A stretch of DNA of 64,000 bases from Ideonella alba. GTDB lineage: Bacteria > Pseudomonadota > Gammaproteobacteria > Burkholderiales > Burkholderiaceae_C. A program made the position numbers and the translations under genes. The stretch is from the NCBI RefSeq assembly GCF_018069875.1, contig NZ_JAGQDF010000005.1:372001-436000 (forward strand). The letters are read 5' to 3'. The notes below the pieces were generated by a model. The model saw only the letters and a program-made list of their open reading frames with translations. It had not been told where the DNA came from and ran no database searches. Positions 31,313 to 39,579 of the stretch are shown in pieces (position 1 is the first letter of the stretch; every line of letters starts with the position of its first letter).

Positions 31313-32862
31313 CAGAAACGGAACTTCAGGGTGGAGGGCTGGGCCGGGTCGACCTCGATGTGGCGCACCTGCGGGGGGGCATCACCGTTGCGCACGGTGA
31401 TCGTGTGGGGACCTGCCGGCAACTCCAGGTGACGCAGCGGGGGCGCCACCCCGACCGGACGGCCATCCACCTCGACCTCACCCCAGGGGGTGACCGCCAA
31501 CTGCACGCGTCCGAGGGCGGGTGGGGCCGGTGGCGGCGCTGACGCCGTCACCTCGACCGGGCGCACCTTGGTGCGGGGGGGCTTGCGGCTGGCGGTGTCG
31601 GCGGGCTTGGCGGCCACCAGCTCGGACTCTGGCGTCGGCGCCGATGCGGCTGCGGCCGATGCCGGTGGCGGGGCGGGCGGTACCACGGTGCCGGGTGGCG
31701 GGCTGGCCAGCGCCGCCTCGGTGGTCAGTCGGCCCGGGCCGATCGCGGTGGCCGGGCGTTGTGAGGTCCACCAGGCCTGCAGGCCGGCCGCCACCCCCGC
31801 GGCACCCAGCGACAGGCCGGCCAGCACCAGCAGGCGTCGGCGTTGCTGGTCCTGGGTTTCACCCAGCGCGGCGGCTTCGGGCGATTCCAGCCAATGGCGC
31901 AGGTCCATCGCCATGTGCCGCGCCGAGGGATAGCGGTCCTCCGGGCGGCGCGCCATGGCGCGTGCGGCGATCGCCGACAGCGCTGCCGGCACCTTGGCAT
32001 TGAGCCGGCGGGCCAGCGGCAGCGGGGCCTCGCGCACGGCGCGGTGGATTTCCTCGATGGTCGCGCCGGTGTAGGGCCGCTGGCCGGTGAGCAGCTCGAA
32101 CATCACCACGCCCAGCGAATAGACGTCGCAGCGGCGGTCTACCGCGCCGCCGGCCAGTTGCTCGGGCGCGAGGTAATACGGCGAGCCGGCCAGCGGACCT
32201 TCGACCGTCGGCACATCGCGGTGGGCGACGCGGGCAATGCCGAAATCGAGCACCTTGGGCAGCTTGCGGCCCACCATGAAGATGTTGGCGGGCTTGATGT
32301 CGCAGTGGATCACGCCCTTGCCGTGCGCATAGGCCAGCGCGTCGGCCACGCGCCGCACCAGGTGGGCGATCTCCAGCAGGCTGGGTTGCCACTGTTCACG
32401 CAGCAGGTGGCGCAGGTCGCGTCCGCGCAGCGGCTCCATCGCGATGTAGACGCCCTGCTCGGAGGGCCCGGCATCGAACACCGTGACGATGTGCGGGTGC
32501 GACAGCCGCGCGGCGGCACGCGCCTCATTGAGGATCAGGTCGTCCAGCGAGCTGCCGTAGTCGCCCGCCGCCGAGGCCGGCAGGTGCAGGGTCTTGACCG
32601 CCACCGCGCGCGACAGCAGCGGATCCCAGGCGGCGTAGACAGTGCCCAGCCCGCCCTCGCCCAGCACCGAGCGCAGCGTGTAGCGGCCGACATGGCCGAT
32701 CGAGGCCTGGGTGGCCGGACCCTCGGCCGCTGCCTGGGCCGCTGCGGCACTGGCCGAACGCAGCGCGGCGGGCAGGTCCTCGACCACGGTGGACTCGAAG
32801 CCGGAGTCCACCGCATCAGCCGGCATCGGCCGTTTGCGCAGGAAAGGCAGGGTCCAGCGCAT
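31312..32862 (-). CDS. Membrane Ser/Thr protein kinase with PEGA-type tail
   Basis: This 516-residue eukaryotic-type kinase has a glycine loop LGEGGLGTVYAAWD, the ATP-binding Lys in AVAVKTLHL near residue 90, and catalytic loop HCDIKPANI near 186 (Cys in place of Arg in HRD, so a non-RD kinase). It has DFG (VLDFGIARV) and the APEQ activation-loop end (YYLAPEQLAGG). A single membrane helix (about 345-366) is followed by a long Ala/Pro linker and a C-terminal PEGA-like domain (RVQLAVTPWGEVEVDGRPVG). The kinase domain is cytosolic, the tail periplasmic. The start MRWTLPFLRK is chosen by frame and the NusB stop 14 nt upstream; MPADAV at residue 13 is possible. Targets are unknown. Confidence 0.88.
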   Translation of the reverse strand: MRWTLPFLRKRPMPADAVDSGFESTVVEDLPAALRSASAAAAQAAAEGPATQASIGHVGRYTLRSVLGEGGLGTVYAAWDPLLSRAVAVKTLHLPASAAGDYGSSLDDLILNEARAAARLSHPHIVTVFDAGPSEQGVYIAMEPLRGRDLRHLLREQWQPSLLEIAHLVRRVADALAYAHGKGVIHCDIKPANIFMVGRKLPKVLDFGIARVAHRDVPTVEGPLAGSPYYLAPEQLAGGAVDRRCDVYSLGVVMFELLTGQRPYTGATIEEIHRAVREAPLPLARRLNAKVPAALSAIAARAMARRPEDRYPSARHMAMDLRHWLESPEAAALGETQDQQRRRLLVLAGLSLGAAGVAAGLQAWWTSQRPATAIGPGRLTTEAALASPPPGTVVPPAPPPASAAAASAPTPESELVAAKPADTASRKPPRTKVRPVEVTASAPPPAPPALGRVQLAVTPWGEVEVDGRPVGVAPPLRHLELPAGPHTITVRNGDAPPQVRHIEVDPAQPSTLKFRF

Positions 32863-32875
32863 CGCTCGGGCAGGC

Positions 32876-33475
32876 TCAGCCCCCGCGGGCGGCCGCCACC
32901 TCGGCGGGACGCAGCTGGGCGGCAGCCTTGTCAAGCACGCCGTTGACGTACTTGTGGCCGTCGGTGCCGCCAAAGGCCTTGGCCAGGTTGACGGCTTCGT
33001 TGATGGCGACGCGGTAGGGCACGTCCACGCAGTGCGCCAGTTCATAGGCGCCGATCAGCAGGGCCGCATGTTCGACCGGCGAGAGCTGCTCGGTCGGCCG
33101 GTCGACGTAGCGGCGCAGCGTTTCATCGAGCTGCGGCGCGGTCTCGATGCAGCCCGAGAGCAAGGCATCCAGGTGCACGGTGTCGCAGGTCTCGAACTCG
33201 GCCTCGGCCTGGCGGCGGATCTGCGCCTGCACCTCGTCGACGCTGAGGTCTTCGGGCGCCGACAGCTCGGCGCCGCCCTGGGTGGACAGGCGCTCGACGA
33301 TGGACTGCAGGGCGAACTCGCGCACCTCGGGCAGCAGCGTGGAGGGATCCTGACCGTTGAGCAGCCAGCGGTACAGGCCTTGCAGCGCGTAGGCACGGGC
33401 CTGGCGACGCGCGGCGATGTGCTGCTGGTGTCCGGGATCGCGAGGCGCGCGGCTGCCGGGTTTCTTGCCGCTCAT
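32876..33475 (-). CDS. nusB: Transcription antitermination factor NusB
   Basis: This 199-residue all-helical protein matches Nus[21 protein letters not shown] at the start, an acidic insert, then [47 protein letters not shown] and [11 protein letters not shown]. It binds boxA of rRNA leaders with NusE/S10. It is longer than E. coli NusB (139 residues), mainly through an N-terminal basic leader and a middle insert. Its ATG overlaps the ribH stop (ATGA). This ribH-nusB order is common in proteobacteria. Confidence 0.95.
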   Translation of the reverse strand: MSGKKPGSRAPRDPGHQQHIAARRQARAYALQGLYRWLLNGQDPSTLLPEVREFALQSIVERLSTQGGAELSAPEDLSVDEVQAQIRRQAEAEFETCDTVHLDALLSGCIETAPQLDETLRRYVDRPTEQLSPVEHAALLIGAYELAHCVDVPYRVAINEAVNLAKAFGGTDGHKYVNGVLDKAAAQLRPAEVAAARGG

Positions 33476-33936
33476 GGCAGCGCGTCCAGCAGGTTGGCCA
33501 TCTCGACGGCCACGCGCGCGGCATCGCGGCCCTTGTCCTCGGCGCGGGCCCAGGCCTGGGCCTCGTTCTCGACGGTGAGGATGGCGTTGGCGATCGGGAT
33601 CTGGTGGTCCAGCGACACCCGGGTGACACCGGCGCCGCTCTCGTTGGCCACCAGCTCGAAGTGGTAGGTCTCGCCGCGGATGATGCAGCCCAGCGCGATC
33701 AGCGCGTCGAAGTCCTCGCTGTCGGCCAGGGCCTTCAGGGCCACCGGCACCTCCAGCGCACCGGGGACGGTGACCATCTCGATGTGCCGCTCGGCCACGC
33801 CCAGCGCGGCCAGCTCGGCCAGGCAGGCTTCGGCGAGCTTGCGGGTGATGTCGTCATTGAATCGGGCACGGACGATGGCGATCGACAGCTCGTGGCCGTC
33901 GAGCGATCCGCTTTGGCCCTGGTTGGCGCCTTGCAT
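33472..33936 (-). CDS. ribH: 6,7-dimethyl-8-ribityllumazine synthase (RibH)
   Basis: This 154-residue protein catalyses condensation of the pyrimidinedione and DHBP to lumazine. It shows [52 protein letters not shown] and the catalytic-His region, then [21 protein letters not shown]. Length and motifs match the family. The gap to ribBA is 13 nt and the stop overlaps nusB. Confidence 0.96.
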   Translation of the reverse strand: MQGANQGQSGSLDGHELSIAIVRARFNDDITRKLAEACLAELAALGVAERHIEMVTVPGALEVPVALKALADSEDFDALIALGCIIRGETYHFELVANESGAGVTRVSLDHQIPIANAILTVENEAQAWARAEDKGRDAARVAVEMANLLDALP

Positions 33937-33949
33937 GGGGTCCTCGTGT

Positions 33950-35047
33950 TCAGTCGGCAGCGACGAAGCCGCTCACCTCGAGCCCGAAACCGGTCATGCT
34001 GGGCATGCGGCGCGGGCTGCCAAGCAGCTTCATGCGGGTGATGCCCAGCTCGCGCAGGATCTGCGCGCCCACCCCATAGGTGCGCAGGTCCACGCTGGGA
34101 CGCGGGGAGGTGTCGGCGTCCTGGGGCAGCAGTTGCGCCAGCAGGCCATCGGCGGATTCGCGGCCGCAGTTCAGCAGCACCGCCACGCCCTGGCCCGCCT
34201 GTTGCAGCCGTGCCAGGGCCTGCGGCAGGCCCCAGGAATGGCGGTTGCTGCTGGCATGGTCCAGCAGGTCGACCACGGTGAAGGGCTCGTGCACGCGCAC
34301 CAGCACCTCGTCCGTGGGTGACCAGCGGCCCACCGACAGCGCGAGGTGCACGCCGCCGGAGTGGTCGCGGAAGACATGGGCGTCAAACTCGCCCTGGGCC
34401 GTGACCAGGCGGCGCTGGCCGGCGCGCGTGACCAGGGTCTCGTGGCGGCTGCGGTGGGTGATCAGGTCGGCGATGGTGCCGATCTTCAGGCCATGGGTCT
34501 TGGCAAAGATTTCCAGGTCGGGCAGCCGGGCCATGCTGCCGTCGTCGTTCATGATCTCGCAGATCACGGCGGCAGGGCTCAGGCCGGCCATTGCGGCCAG
34601 GTCGCAGCCGGCCTCGGTGTGGCCGGCGCGCATCAGCACGCCGCCGTCCTGGGCCTGCAGCGGGAAGATGTGGCCTGGCTGCACCAGGTCGGAGGCGCGC
34701 GCATCGCGGGCCACCGCGGCCTGCACGGTGCGGGCGCGGTCGGCGGCGCTGATGCCGGTGGTGACACCTTCGGCGGCCTCGATCGACACCGTGAAGGCGG
34801 TGCCGTGCGAGGTGCCGTTGCGCGCCGTCATTGGCGGCAGGCGCAGGCGTTCGCAGCGCTCGCGGGTGAGCGTCAGGCAGATCAGTCCACGCCCGAAGCG
34901 GGCCATGAAGTTGATCGCCTCGGGCGTGACATGGTCGGCGGCCATGACCAGGTCGCCTTCGTTTTCGCGGTCCTCCTCGTCGACGAGGACCACCATGCGG
35001 CCGGCCGCCAGTTCGGCGACCAGCTCGGGGACAGGGGAAATCGGCAT
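33950..35047 (-). CDS. ribBA: 3,4-dihydroxy-2-butanone 4-phosphate synthase with degenerate GTP cyclohydrolase II domain (RibBX type)
   Basis: This 365-residue protein has a complete DHBP synthase (RibB) domain at residues 1-205: [45 protein letters not shown]. The rest aligns with GTP cyclohydrolase II, but the zinc-binding motif with three cysteines (usual form SECLTGDVFGSLRCDC) is absent; the segment reads [20 protein letters not shown] with none of them. Only RibB activity is expected; GTP cyclohydrolase II would need a separate ribA. Proteobacterial RibBX proteins with this loss are known. The gene lies 17 nt after ribD. Confidence 0.92.
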   Translation of the reverse strand: MPISPVPELVAELAAGRMVVLVDEEDRENEGDLVMAADHVTPEAINFMARFGRGLICLTLTRERCERLRLPPMTARNGTSHGTAFTVSIEAAEGVTTGISAADRARTVQAAVARDARASDLVQPGHIFPLQAQDGGVLMRAGHTEAGCDLAAMAGLSPAAVICEIMNDDGSMARLPDLEIFAKTHGLKIGTIADLITHRSRHETLVTRAGQRRLVTAQGEFDAHVFRDHSGGVHLALSVGRWSPTDEVLVRVHEPFTVVDLLDHASSNRHSWGLPQALARLQQAGQGVAVLLNCGRESADGLLAQLLPQDADTSPRPSVDLRTYGVGAQILRELGITRMKLLGSPRRMPSMTGFGLEVSGFVAAD

Positions 35048-35064
35048 CGCCCGGATTGTAGGCG

Positions 35065-36174
35065 TCAGCGGCGCAGGCGCAGGCGCAGGTCCTCACCGAC
35101 CGGGGTGATCTCATGGAATCGCCAGCGCGTGGCCGCGTCCAGGCCCGGCAGGGCCGTCAGCTCGGCCAGCGGCCGTCCCGGCCCCACCAGCATCGGGGCC
35201 AGGTAGAGCAGCAACTCATCGACCCAGCCGCCGCGCAGCCAGGCGCCCGCCAGCGTGGGGCCGCATTCCAGGTGCAGTTCGTTGCAGGCCAGCGCGTGCA
35301 GGTCGGCCAGCACCGCGGCCAGATCGATGCGGCCGTCCACCAGCGGGCAGGGCACCAGGGTGGCACCGCGCTCGCTCAGCGCCTGGGCCGCGGCGCCATC
35401 GGCGCTGGCGGTGTAGAGGCGCACCAGCGAGGGGCCGGCATCGAACAGCCGCGCCTGGGGGGGCGTCTGAAGGTGGGTGTCGACAATCGCCCGCACCGGT
35501 TGGCGGGCGACCGCCACCTCGCGCACATCCAGCCGCGGGTCGTCGGCCAGCACCGTGCCGACACCGCACAGCAGCACGCCGGCGCGGGCGCGCCAGGCAT
35601 GACCGTCGGCGCGTGCGGCGCCACCGGTGATCCACTGGCTGCGGCCGTCGGTCAGCGCGGTCCGGCCATCCAGCGAGGCGGCCATCTTCAGCCGCACCCA
35701 GGGCCGGCGGCGCTGCATGCGCGAGAAGAAGCCGATGTTCAGCTCCCGCGCCTGCTCGGCCAGATCGGGCGGGCCCCATTCGGCACGGATCCCGGCCCCC
35801 GCCAGCCGGGCCATGCCCTGGCCGTTGACCAGCGGGTTGGGGTCGCCCACGGCGGCCACCACGCGGGCCACGCCGGCCTCGATCAGGGCGTCGCAGCAGG
35901 GGGGCGTGCGGCCGTGGTGGGCGCAGGGCTCCAGCGTCACATAGGCGGTGGCGCCACGGGTGGACTGGCCGCGCGCCTGGGCGTCGCGCAGCGCCATGAC
36001 CTCGGCATGCGGGCCGCCAGCCTGCTGGGTGAAGCCCTCGCCGATGACCTGCCGGCCCCCCGGTGCCACCAGGACGCAGCCCACCCGCGGGTTGGGCTCG
36101 CTCAGGCCGATGGCGTGCCGGGCCAGTGTCAGGGCCTGGCCGAGGTGGTGGGCGTCGAGATCGGTGGGGTGCAT
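35065..36174 (-). CDS. ribD: Bifunctional riboflavin biosynthesis deaminase/reductase RibD
   Basis: This 369-residue protein has a deaminase domain (1-150) with zinc site [10 protein letters not shown] and [13 protein letters not shown] reductase domain follows (150-369: [70 protein letters not shown]). It converts the GTP cyclohydrolase product in two steps toward the ribityl pyrimidine. It is the first gene of the rib block here. No FMN riboswitch pattern was recognised in the 146-nt gap upstream. Confidence 0.95.
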   Translation of the reverse strand: MHPTDLDAHHLGQALTLARHAIGLSEPNPRVGCVLVAPGGRQVIGEGFTQQAGGPHAEVMALRDAQARGQSTRGATAYVTLEPCAHHGRTPPCCDALIEAGVARVVAAVGDPNPLVNGQGMARLAGAGIRAEWGPPDLAEQARELNIGFFSRMQRRRPWVRLKMAASLDGRTALTDGRSQWITGGAARADGHAWRARAGVLLCGVGTVLADDPRLDVREVAVARQPVRAIVDTHLQTPPQARLFDAGPSLVRLYTASADGAAAQALSERGATLVPCPLVDGRIDLAAVLADLHALACNELHLECGPTLAGAWLRGGWVDELLLYLAPMLVGPGRPLAELTALPGLDAATRWRFHEITPVGEDLRLRLRR

Positions 36175-36320
36175 CGGTAACGGGGTTGAGTGGCGATTGT
36201 CCCCCCTTCAGAGGGAGGGACGCGCGGCCGCCGTCGGTGCAGCATGTCGACGTACCGCGCATGCCTGCCCCGGCGTGGCGGACCAGCGCCGCAGTCGATG
36301 GCGCGTACCAGGGAGACCCC

Positions 36321-36911
36321 ATGCCAAGTCATCGCGCTCAACGCCCCCCGAGGCGTGCGCCCGCCGTCGCCGGCTTTGGCCTGCTGGAGCTGGTCATCGG
36401 CCTGGCCGTGCTGACCATCCTGGCGTCGGCGGCGGTGCAGCCGGCGCAGCAGATGCTGCGCGCCCGCAGCGTCGACCAGTCGGTCGAGGGCCTGGTGACG
36501 GCGCTGGCCCGCGCCCGAGCCGAGGCCATGGCCCGTGCCGAGGTGGTCACGGTCTGCCCACGCGACCCGCTGGCCGGCGATGCCGCGGCCGTCTGTGCCA
36601 ACAGCCTGGAATGGAGCGCTGGCTGGCTGGTCTTCGTCGACCGTGACCGGCGCGGCCTGCTCGAACCGAGTGACCTGCTGCTGCAGGCCATCCAGCCGCC
36701 CCCGCACGCGCCACGGGTGATCGCCACGATGCGCCGCATCAGCTTCATGCCCACCGGCATTTCCCTGAACGCGGCCTCGCACTTCGATTTCGTGCCCGAG
36801 GGTGGCGACCCCGCCGCGCCCGATATCGTCGGCGCCCGGCGCGCCTGCATCAACAAGCCCGGCCGGCTGCGCATGCTCCCCCGGGCGCTGCCCTGTGCGG
36901 GCTCGGCATGA
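36321..36911 (+). CDS. FimT/GspH-type minor pseudopilin (first copy)
   Basis: This is a 196-residue prepilin. It has a basic leader ending in GFG (cleavage before FGLLELVIGLAVLTILA, Glu5 present), the hydrophobic helix of type IV pilin-like proteins, and a soluble domain with several cysteines (TVCPRDP, AAVCANS, RACINKP, LPCAGSA). FimT/GspH members prime pilus or pseudopilus assembly and FimT can bind DNA in other bacteria. A GGGAG ribosome site lies before the ATG. A terminator-like hairpin separates it from the second fimT-like gene, so it may be its own transcription unit. Confidence 0.85.
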   Translation: MPSHRAQRPPRRAPAVAGFGLLELVIGLAVLTILASAAVQPAQQMLRARSVDQSVEGLVTALARARAEAMARAEVVTVCPRDPLAGDAAAVCANSLEWSAGWLVFVDRDRRGLLEPSDLLLQAIQPPPHAPRVIATMRRISFMPTGISLNAASHFDFVPEGGDPAAPDIVGARRACINKPGRLRMLPRALPCAGSA

Positions 36912-36920
36912 CCGTTCGTC

Positions 36921-36938
36921 GCCGCCCGGCGGCCTTTT
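36921..36938 (+). terminator. Intrinsic terminator after the first FimT-like gene
   Basis: A 5-bp GC stem (GCCGC with GCGGC, CCG loop) is followed by CTTTTG. It lies 10 nt after the stop and about 35 nt before the -10-like GACAAT of the next gene. Confidence 0.55.
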
Positions 36939-36986
36939 GTCCGGCGCTCGCGTCAAGCCGGCCCCGGTCCGGCCGACAATCCGGGT

Positions 36987-37577
36987 ATGAGATGCGTCGC
37001 AATCCGTCCCGGTTACCGGGCACGCCAGTCCGGCCGGGGGTTCACCGTGGTCGAACTGGCCGTCACCCTGGTCGTGCTGGCCGCCCTGGTGATGTCCGCC
37101 GTGCCCTTCATGCGGGACTTTGTCGGGGGTCGGATCGCCGAGTCCCAGGCCGAGGAACTGGTGTCCTCGCTGCGCCAGGCACGCAGCGAGGCGATGAAAC
37201 GGCTGGTCGAGGTGTCGGTGTGCGCCGGCAAGAACCTCACCACCGACAACGCCGAGTGCTCCGGGTCCCGGACCTGGAGCCAGGGCTGGATCAGTTTCGT
37301 GGACTACAACAACAACGGCATCCGCGAGGCCGGCGAACCCGTGCTGCGGGTGTTCGCCGGCCCGGCAGGCCTGAAGGCGGCCGATGGCAGCGTGCAGTCG
37401 CTGACCCTGGCCCGCACCGGCATCCTGTTGCGCGCCGATGGCGCCGCACTGACGAACGATGCCCAGTCCTGGGTGCGCTTTGCCCCCAATACCGGGTCCG
37501 ACCGGTCGGCGCGCACGATCTGCGTGAATCGTCAGGGCCGGGTGGCGCTGTTGAAGGGAGCGGGCGCATGCGCATGA
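36987..37577 (+). CDS. fimT: FimT-type minor pilin (second copy)
   Basis: This 196-residue prepilin has cleavage site SGRG|FTVVELAVTLVVL with Glu5, and a domain containing the GspH-like segment QAEELVSSLRQARSEAMKRL. Cysteines lie at SVCAGKN, AECSGS, TICVNRQ and the C-terminal ACA. The GWISFVDYNNNGIREAGE segment matches the conserved calcium-like loop of FimT/FimU proteins. It starts the pilin block proper and overlaps pilV by 10 nt. GACAAT lies 6 nt upstream of the ATG. Confidence 0.88.
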   Translation: MRCVAIRPGYRARQSGRGFTVVELAVTLVVLAALVMSAVPFMRDFVGGRIAESQAEELVSSLRQARSEAMKRLVEVSVCAGKNLTTDNAECSGSRTWSQGWISFVDYNNNGIREAGEPVLRVFAGPAGLKAADGSVQSLTLARTGILLRADGAALTNDAQSWVRFAPNTGSDRSARTICVNRQGRVALLKGAGACA

Positions 37578-38140
37578 TTCGGTCCTCCGTCCACCAGCAG
37601 CGAGGCGCCTCGCTGATCGAGGTGCTGGTGTCCATCCTGGTGGTGTCGCTGGGGGTGGTGGCCATGGGCGGCCTGCTGGCCTCGGCCACCCGCCTGGGCA
37701 AGGCCAGCGAGATGCGCGCCGTGGCCAGCCTGATGGCCTCTGACATCGCCGACCGCATGAAGGCCAATGTTGGAGCGGCCCGCAGCAGCCTGTACGACCA
37801 CACCGATGCCTTCGTCAGCCCGCCCGCCACGCCGACCCCGGTGAACTGCGCGTTGCCGTTGAACTGCCAGCCCAAGGAGCTGGCCGACCAGGACATGGCG
37901 CAGTGGCGGCTGTCGCTGCTGAATGCCCTGCCGTCCGGCACCGGCTACGTGCGCTACGACGCCGGTGCGCTGGATGCCGCCGGCGGCGCGGTGGACGTCT
38001 GGGTGGCGTGGCTGGACCCGACCGCACTGTCGGTGGGCGCCTTCCAGGACATCGACAGCCTGAACGCCAAGACCTGTCCGCCGGGCTTCCGCGACCTCAA
38101 CCCGCAGCCGCGCTGCATGTATTTCCGGGTGGCACTGTGA
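37568..38140 (+). CDS. pilV: Type IV pilus minor pilin PilV
   Basis: This 190-residue prepilin has the site QQRG|ASLIEVLVSILVVSLG (Glu5). The rest of the protein has SEMRAVASLMASDIADRMKA, which is typical of PilV, and a short cysteine-containing C-terminal region. It is part of the minor pilin tip complex in type IV pili. Its start overlaps the fimT stop, and its stop overlaps the pilW start (TGATG). Confidence 0.88.
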   Translation: MRMIRSSVHQQRGASLIEVLVSILVVSLGVVAMGGLLASATRLGKASEMRAVASLMASDIADRMKANVGAARSSLYDHTDAFVSPPATPTPVNCALPLNCQPKELADQDMAQWRLSLLNALPSGTGYVRYDAGALDAAGGAVDVWVAWLDPTALSVGAFQDIDSLNAKTCPPGFRDLNPQPRCMYFRVAL

Positions 38141-39003
38141 TGAGGACCGCCCACATGCGCCGCGCACCGGGACAGGCCGGCTTCACGCTGGTGGAGCTGA
38201 TGGTGTCCCTGATGGTCGGGATGATGGTCGTGGCCGCGTTGCTGGCCGGCTACTTCGCGATTTCCGTCAGCAGCCGCCACACCCGCGCGCTCACCCAGAT
38301 GACCGAGGACGCCAGCGCCGCGCTGGGCGTGCTGCGCACCCACCTGGCCCAGGCCGGCTACAGCCGACCCTCCGGGGTGACCACCAGCGGCTTTCAACGC
38401 ATCTACACCGGTGCGGCAGTGGTGGGGTGCGATGGCAGCTTCAAGGATGTCACTGCCGCCATTGACGCGCTGGCCTGCGCCGACACCACGGGCAACGATG
38501 CCCTGAAGGACGCGGTGTCGGTGGCCTATGAGGCCGACACGGCCAACTCCATCGCCTCCGGCGGCAAGCCGCTGGACTGCCTGGGCAACGCGCTGACCAG
38601 CATCGGCACGGCGCCCAACGCCTACTACCTGAACACCAGCACCTTCTACGTTGCCAGCGGGGTGGATGGCCGCGGCGCACTGTTCTGCCGGGGCAATGGC
38701 GGCGGCACGCCGCAGGCACTGGTCGAGAACATCGCCGACCTGCAGGTGCTTTACGGCATCAGCACCAACCTCAATGCCGACCCGGTGACCGTGGGCTATT
38801 ACGGCAAGGCCTCCGCGGTGAACATGGCCAACGTGGTGGCGGTTCGCCTGTGCGTGGTCGTGATGAGCAGCGACGAGGTCATGGACGACAAGACCCCTTA
38901 CTTCAACTGCAGCGATACCCAGGTCACGCCCACCGACAAGCGCATGTACAGGGCGTTCCGATCGACCGTGCTGCTCCATAACCGCCTGAAGGCCAACCTG
39001 TGA
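38140..39003 (+). CDS. pilW: Type IV pilus minor pilin PilW
   Basis: This 287-residue prepilin has cleavage site GQAG|FTLVELMVSLMVGMMV (Glu5) and a longer soluble domain than other minor pilins, as PilW usually has. Segments SAALGVLRTHLAQAGYSRP and ALVENIADLQVLYGI are family-typical, the second being the PilW core helix-strand region. It sits between pilV and pilX with overlapping starts and stops. Confidence 0.9.
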   Translation: MRTAHMRRAPGQAGFTLVELMVSLMVGMMVVAALLAGYFAISVSSRHTRALTQMTEDASAALGVLRTHLAQAGYSRPSGVTTSGFQRIYTGAAVVGCDGSFKDVTAAIDALACADTTGNDALKDAVSVAYEADTANSIASGGKPLDCLGNALTSIGTAPNAYYLNTSTFYVASGVDGRGALFCRGNGGGTPQALVENIADLQVLYGISTNLNADPVTVGYYGKASAVNMANVVAVRLCVVVMSSDEVMDDKTPYFNCSDTQVTPTDKRMYRAFRSTVLLHNRLKANL

Positions 39004-39548
39004 AGCCCGCCCTGTCTGCGCGCCGTCGCGGCGCCTCCTCCTCGCGCCAGCGCGGCGTGACGCTGATCATCGCGCTGGTGATGCTGGTCGTGATCGGCCT
39101 GGCCTCGGCCGCCGTGATGCGCAGTTCGCTGACCTCCGACGTGGTCTCGAACAACGCCCGGCTGCACACCCTGGCCCAGCAGGCGGCGCAGCTGGCGCTG
39201 CGCTTCTGCGAAACCCAGATCGAGCGCGAATCCAAGGACTGGATCGGCGGCTTCACGATCAATGCCGCATCGCCGGGCGACCCGTACTGGCAGTCATTCA
39301 CCACCTGGCACGGCGGCAGCGCGGTCCAGGCCATCAAGGTGCCTGACGCGGTGCTGGCCTCTGGCGACAGCAGCTTCAAGCCGACCACGGTGCCGCAGTG
39401 CCTGGCTGAGTGGAGCGACGCCGTTCCGGGCACCCGGACCATCATCGTCACCGCCCGCGGCTTCAGCCCCGATTACGACCAGACCGACGCCGGCCGGCAG
39501 ACCGCCGGCTCCGTGGTCTGGCTGCAGTCCACCCTGCGCATCAAGTGA
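39000..39548 (+). CDS. pilX: Type IV pilus minor pilin PilX
   Basis: This is a 182-residue protein with the site RQRG|VTLIIALVMLVVIGLASAAV. Glu5 is absent, as is usual in PilX. The region after the helix has SDVVSNNARLHTLAQQAAQL, typical of PilX. The start is a GTG overlapping the pilW stop (GTGA). It belongs to the pilV-W-X-Y1-E block. Confidence 0.88.
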   Translation: MKPALSARRRGASSSRQRGVTLIIALVMLVVIGLASAAVMRSSLTSDVVSNNARLHTLAQQAAQLALRFCETQIERESKDWIGGFTINAASPGDPYWQSFTTWHGGSAVQAIKVPDAVLASGDSSFKPTTVPQCLAEWSDAVPGTRTIIVTARGFSPDYDQTDAGRQTAGSVVWLQSTLRIK

Positions 39549-39579
39549 GCGCAGCATGCCCGCATCCAGAGAGGCCCGC

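Noticed and set aside
36175-36320. FMN (RFN) riboswitch upstream of ribD
   Set aside because: The conserved RFN segments could not be found in the 146-nt gap on the minus strand.
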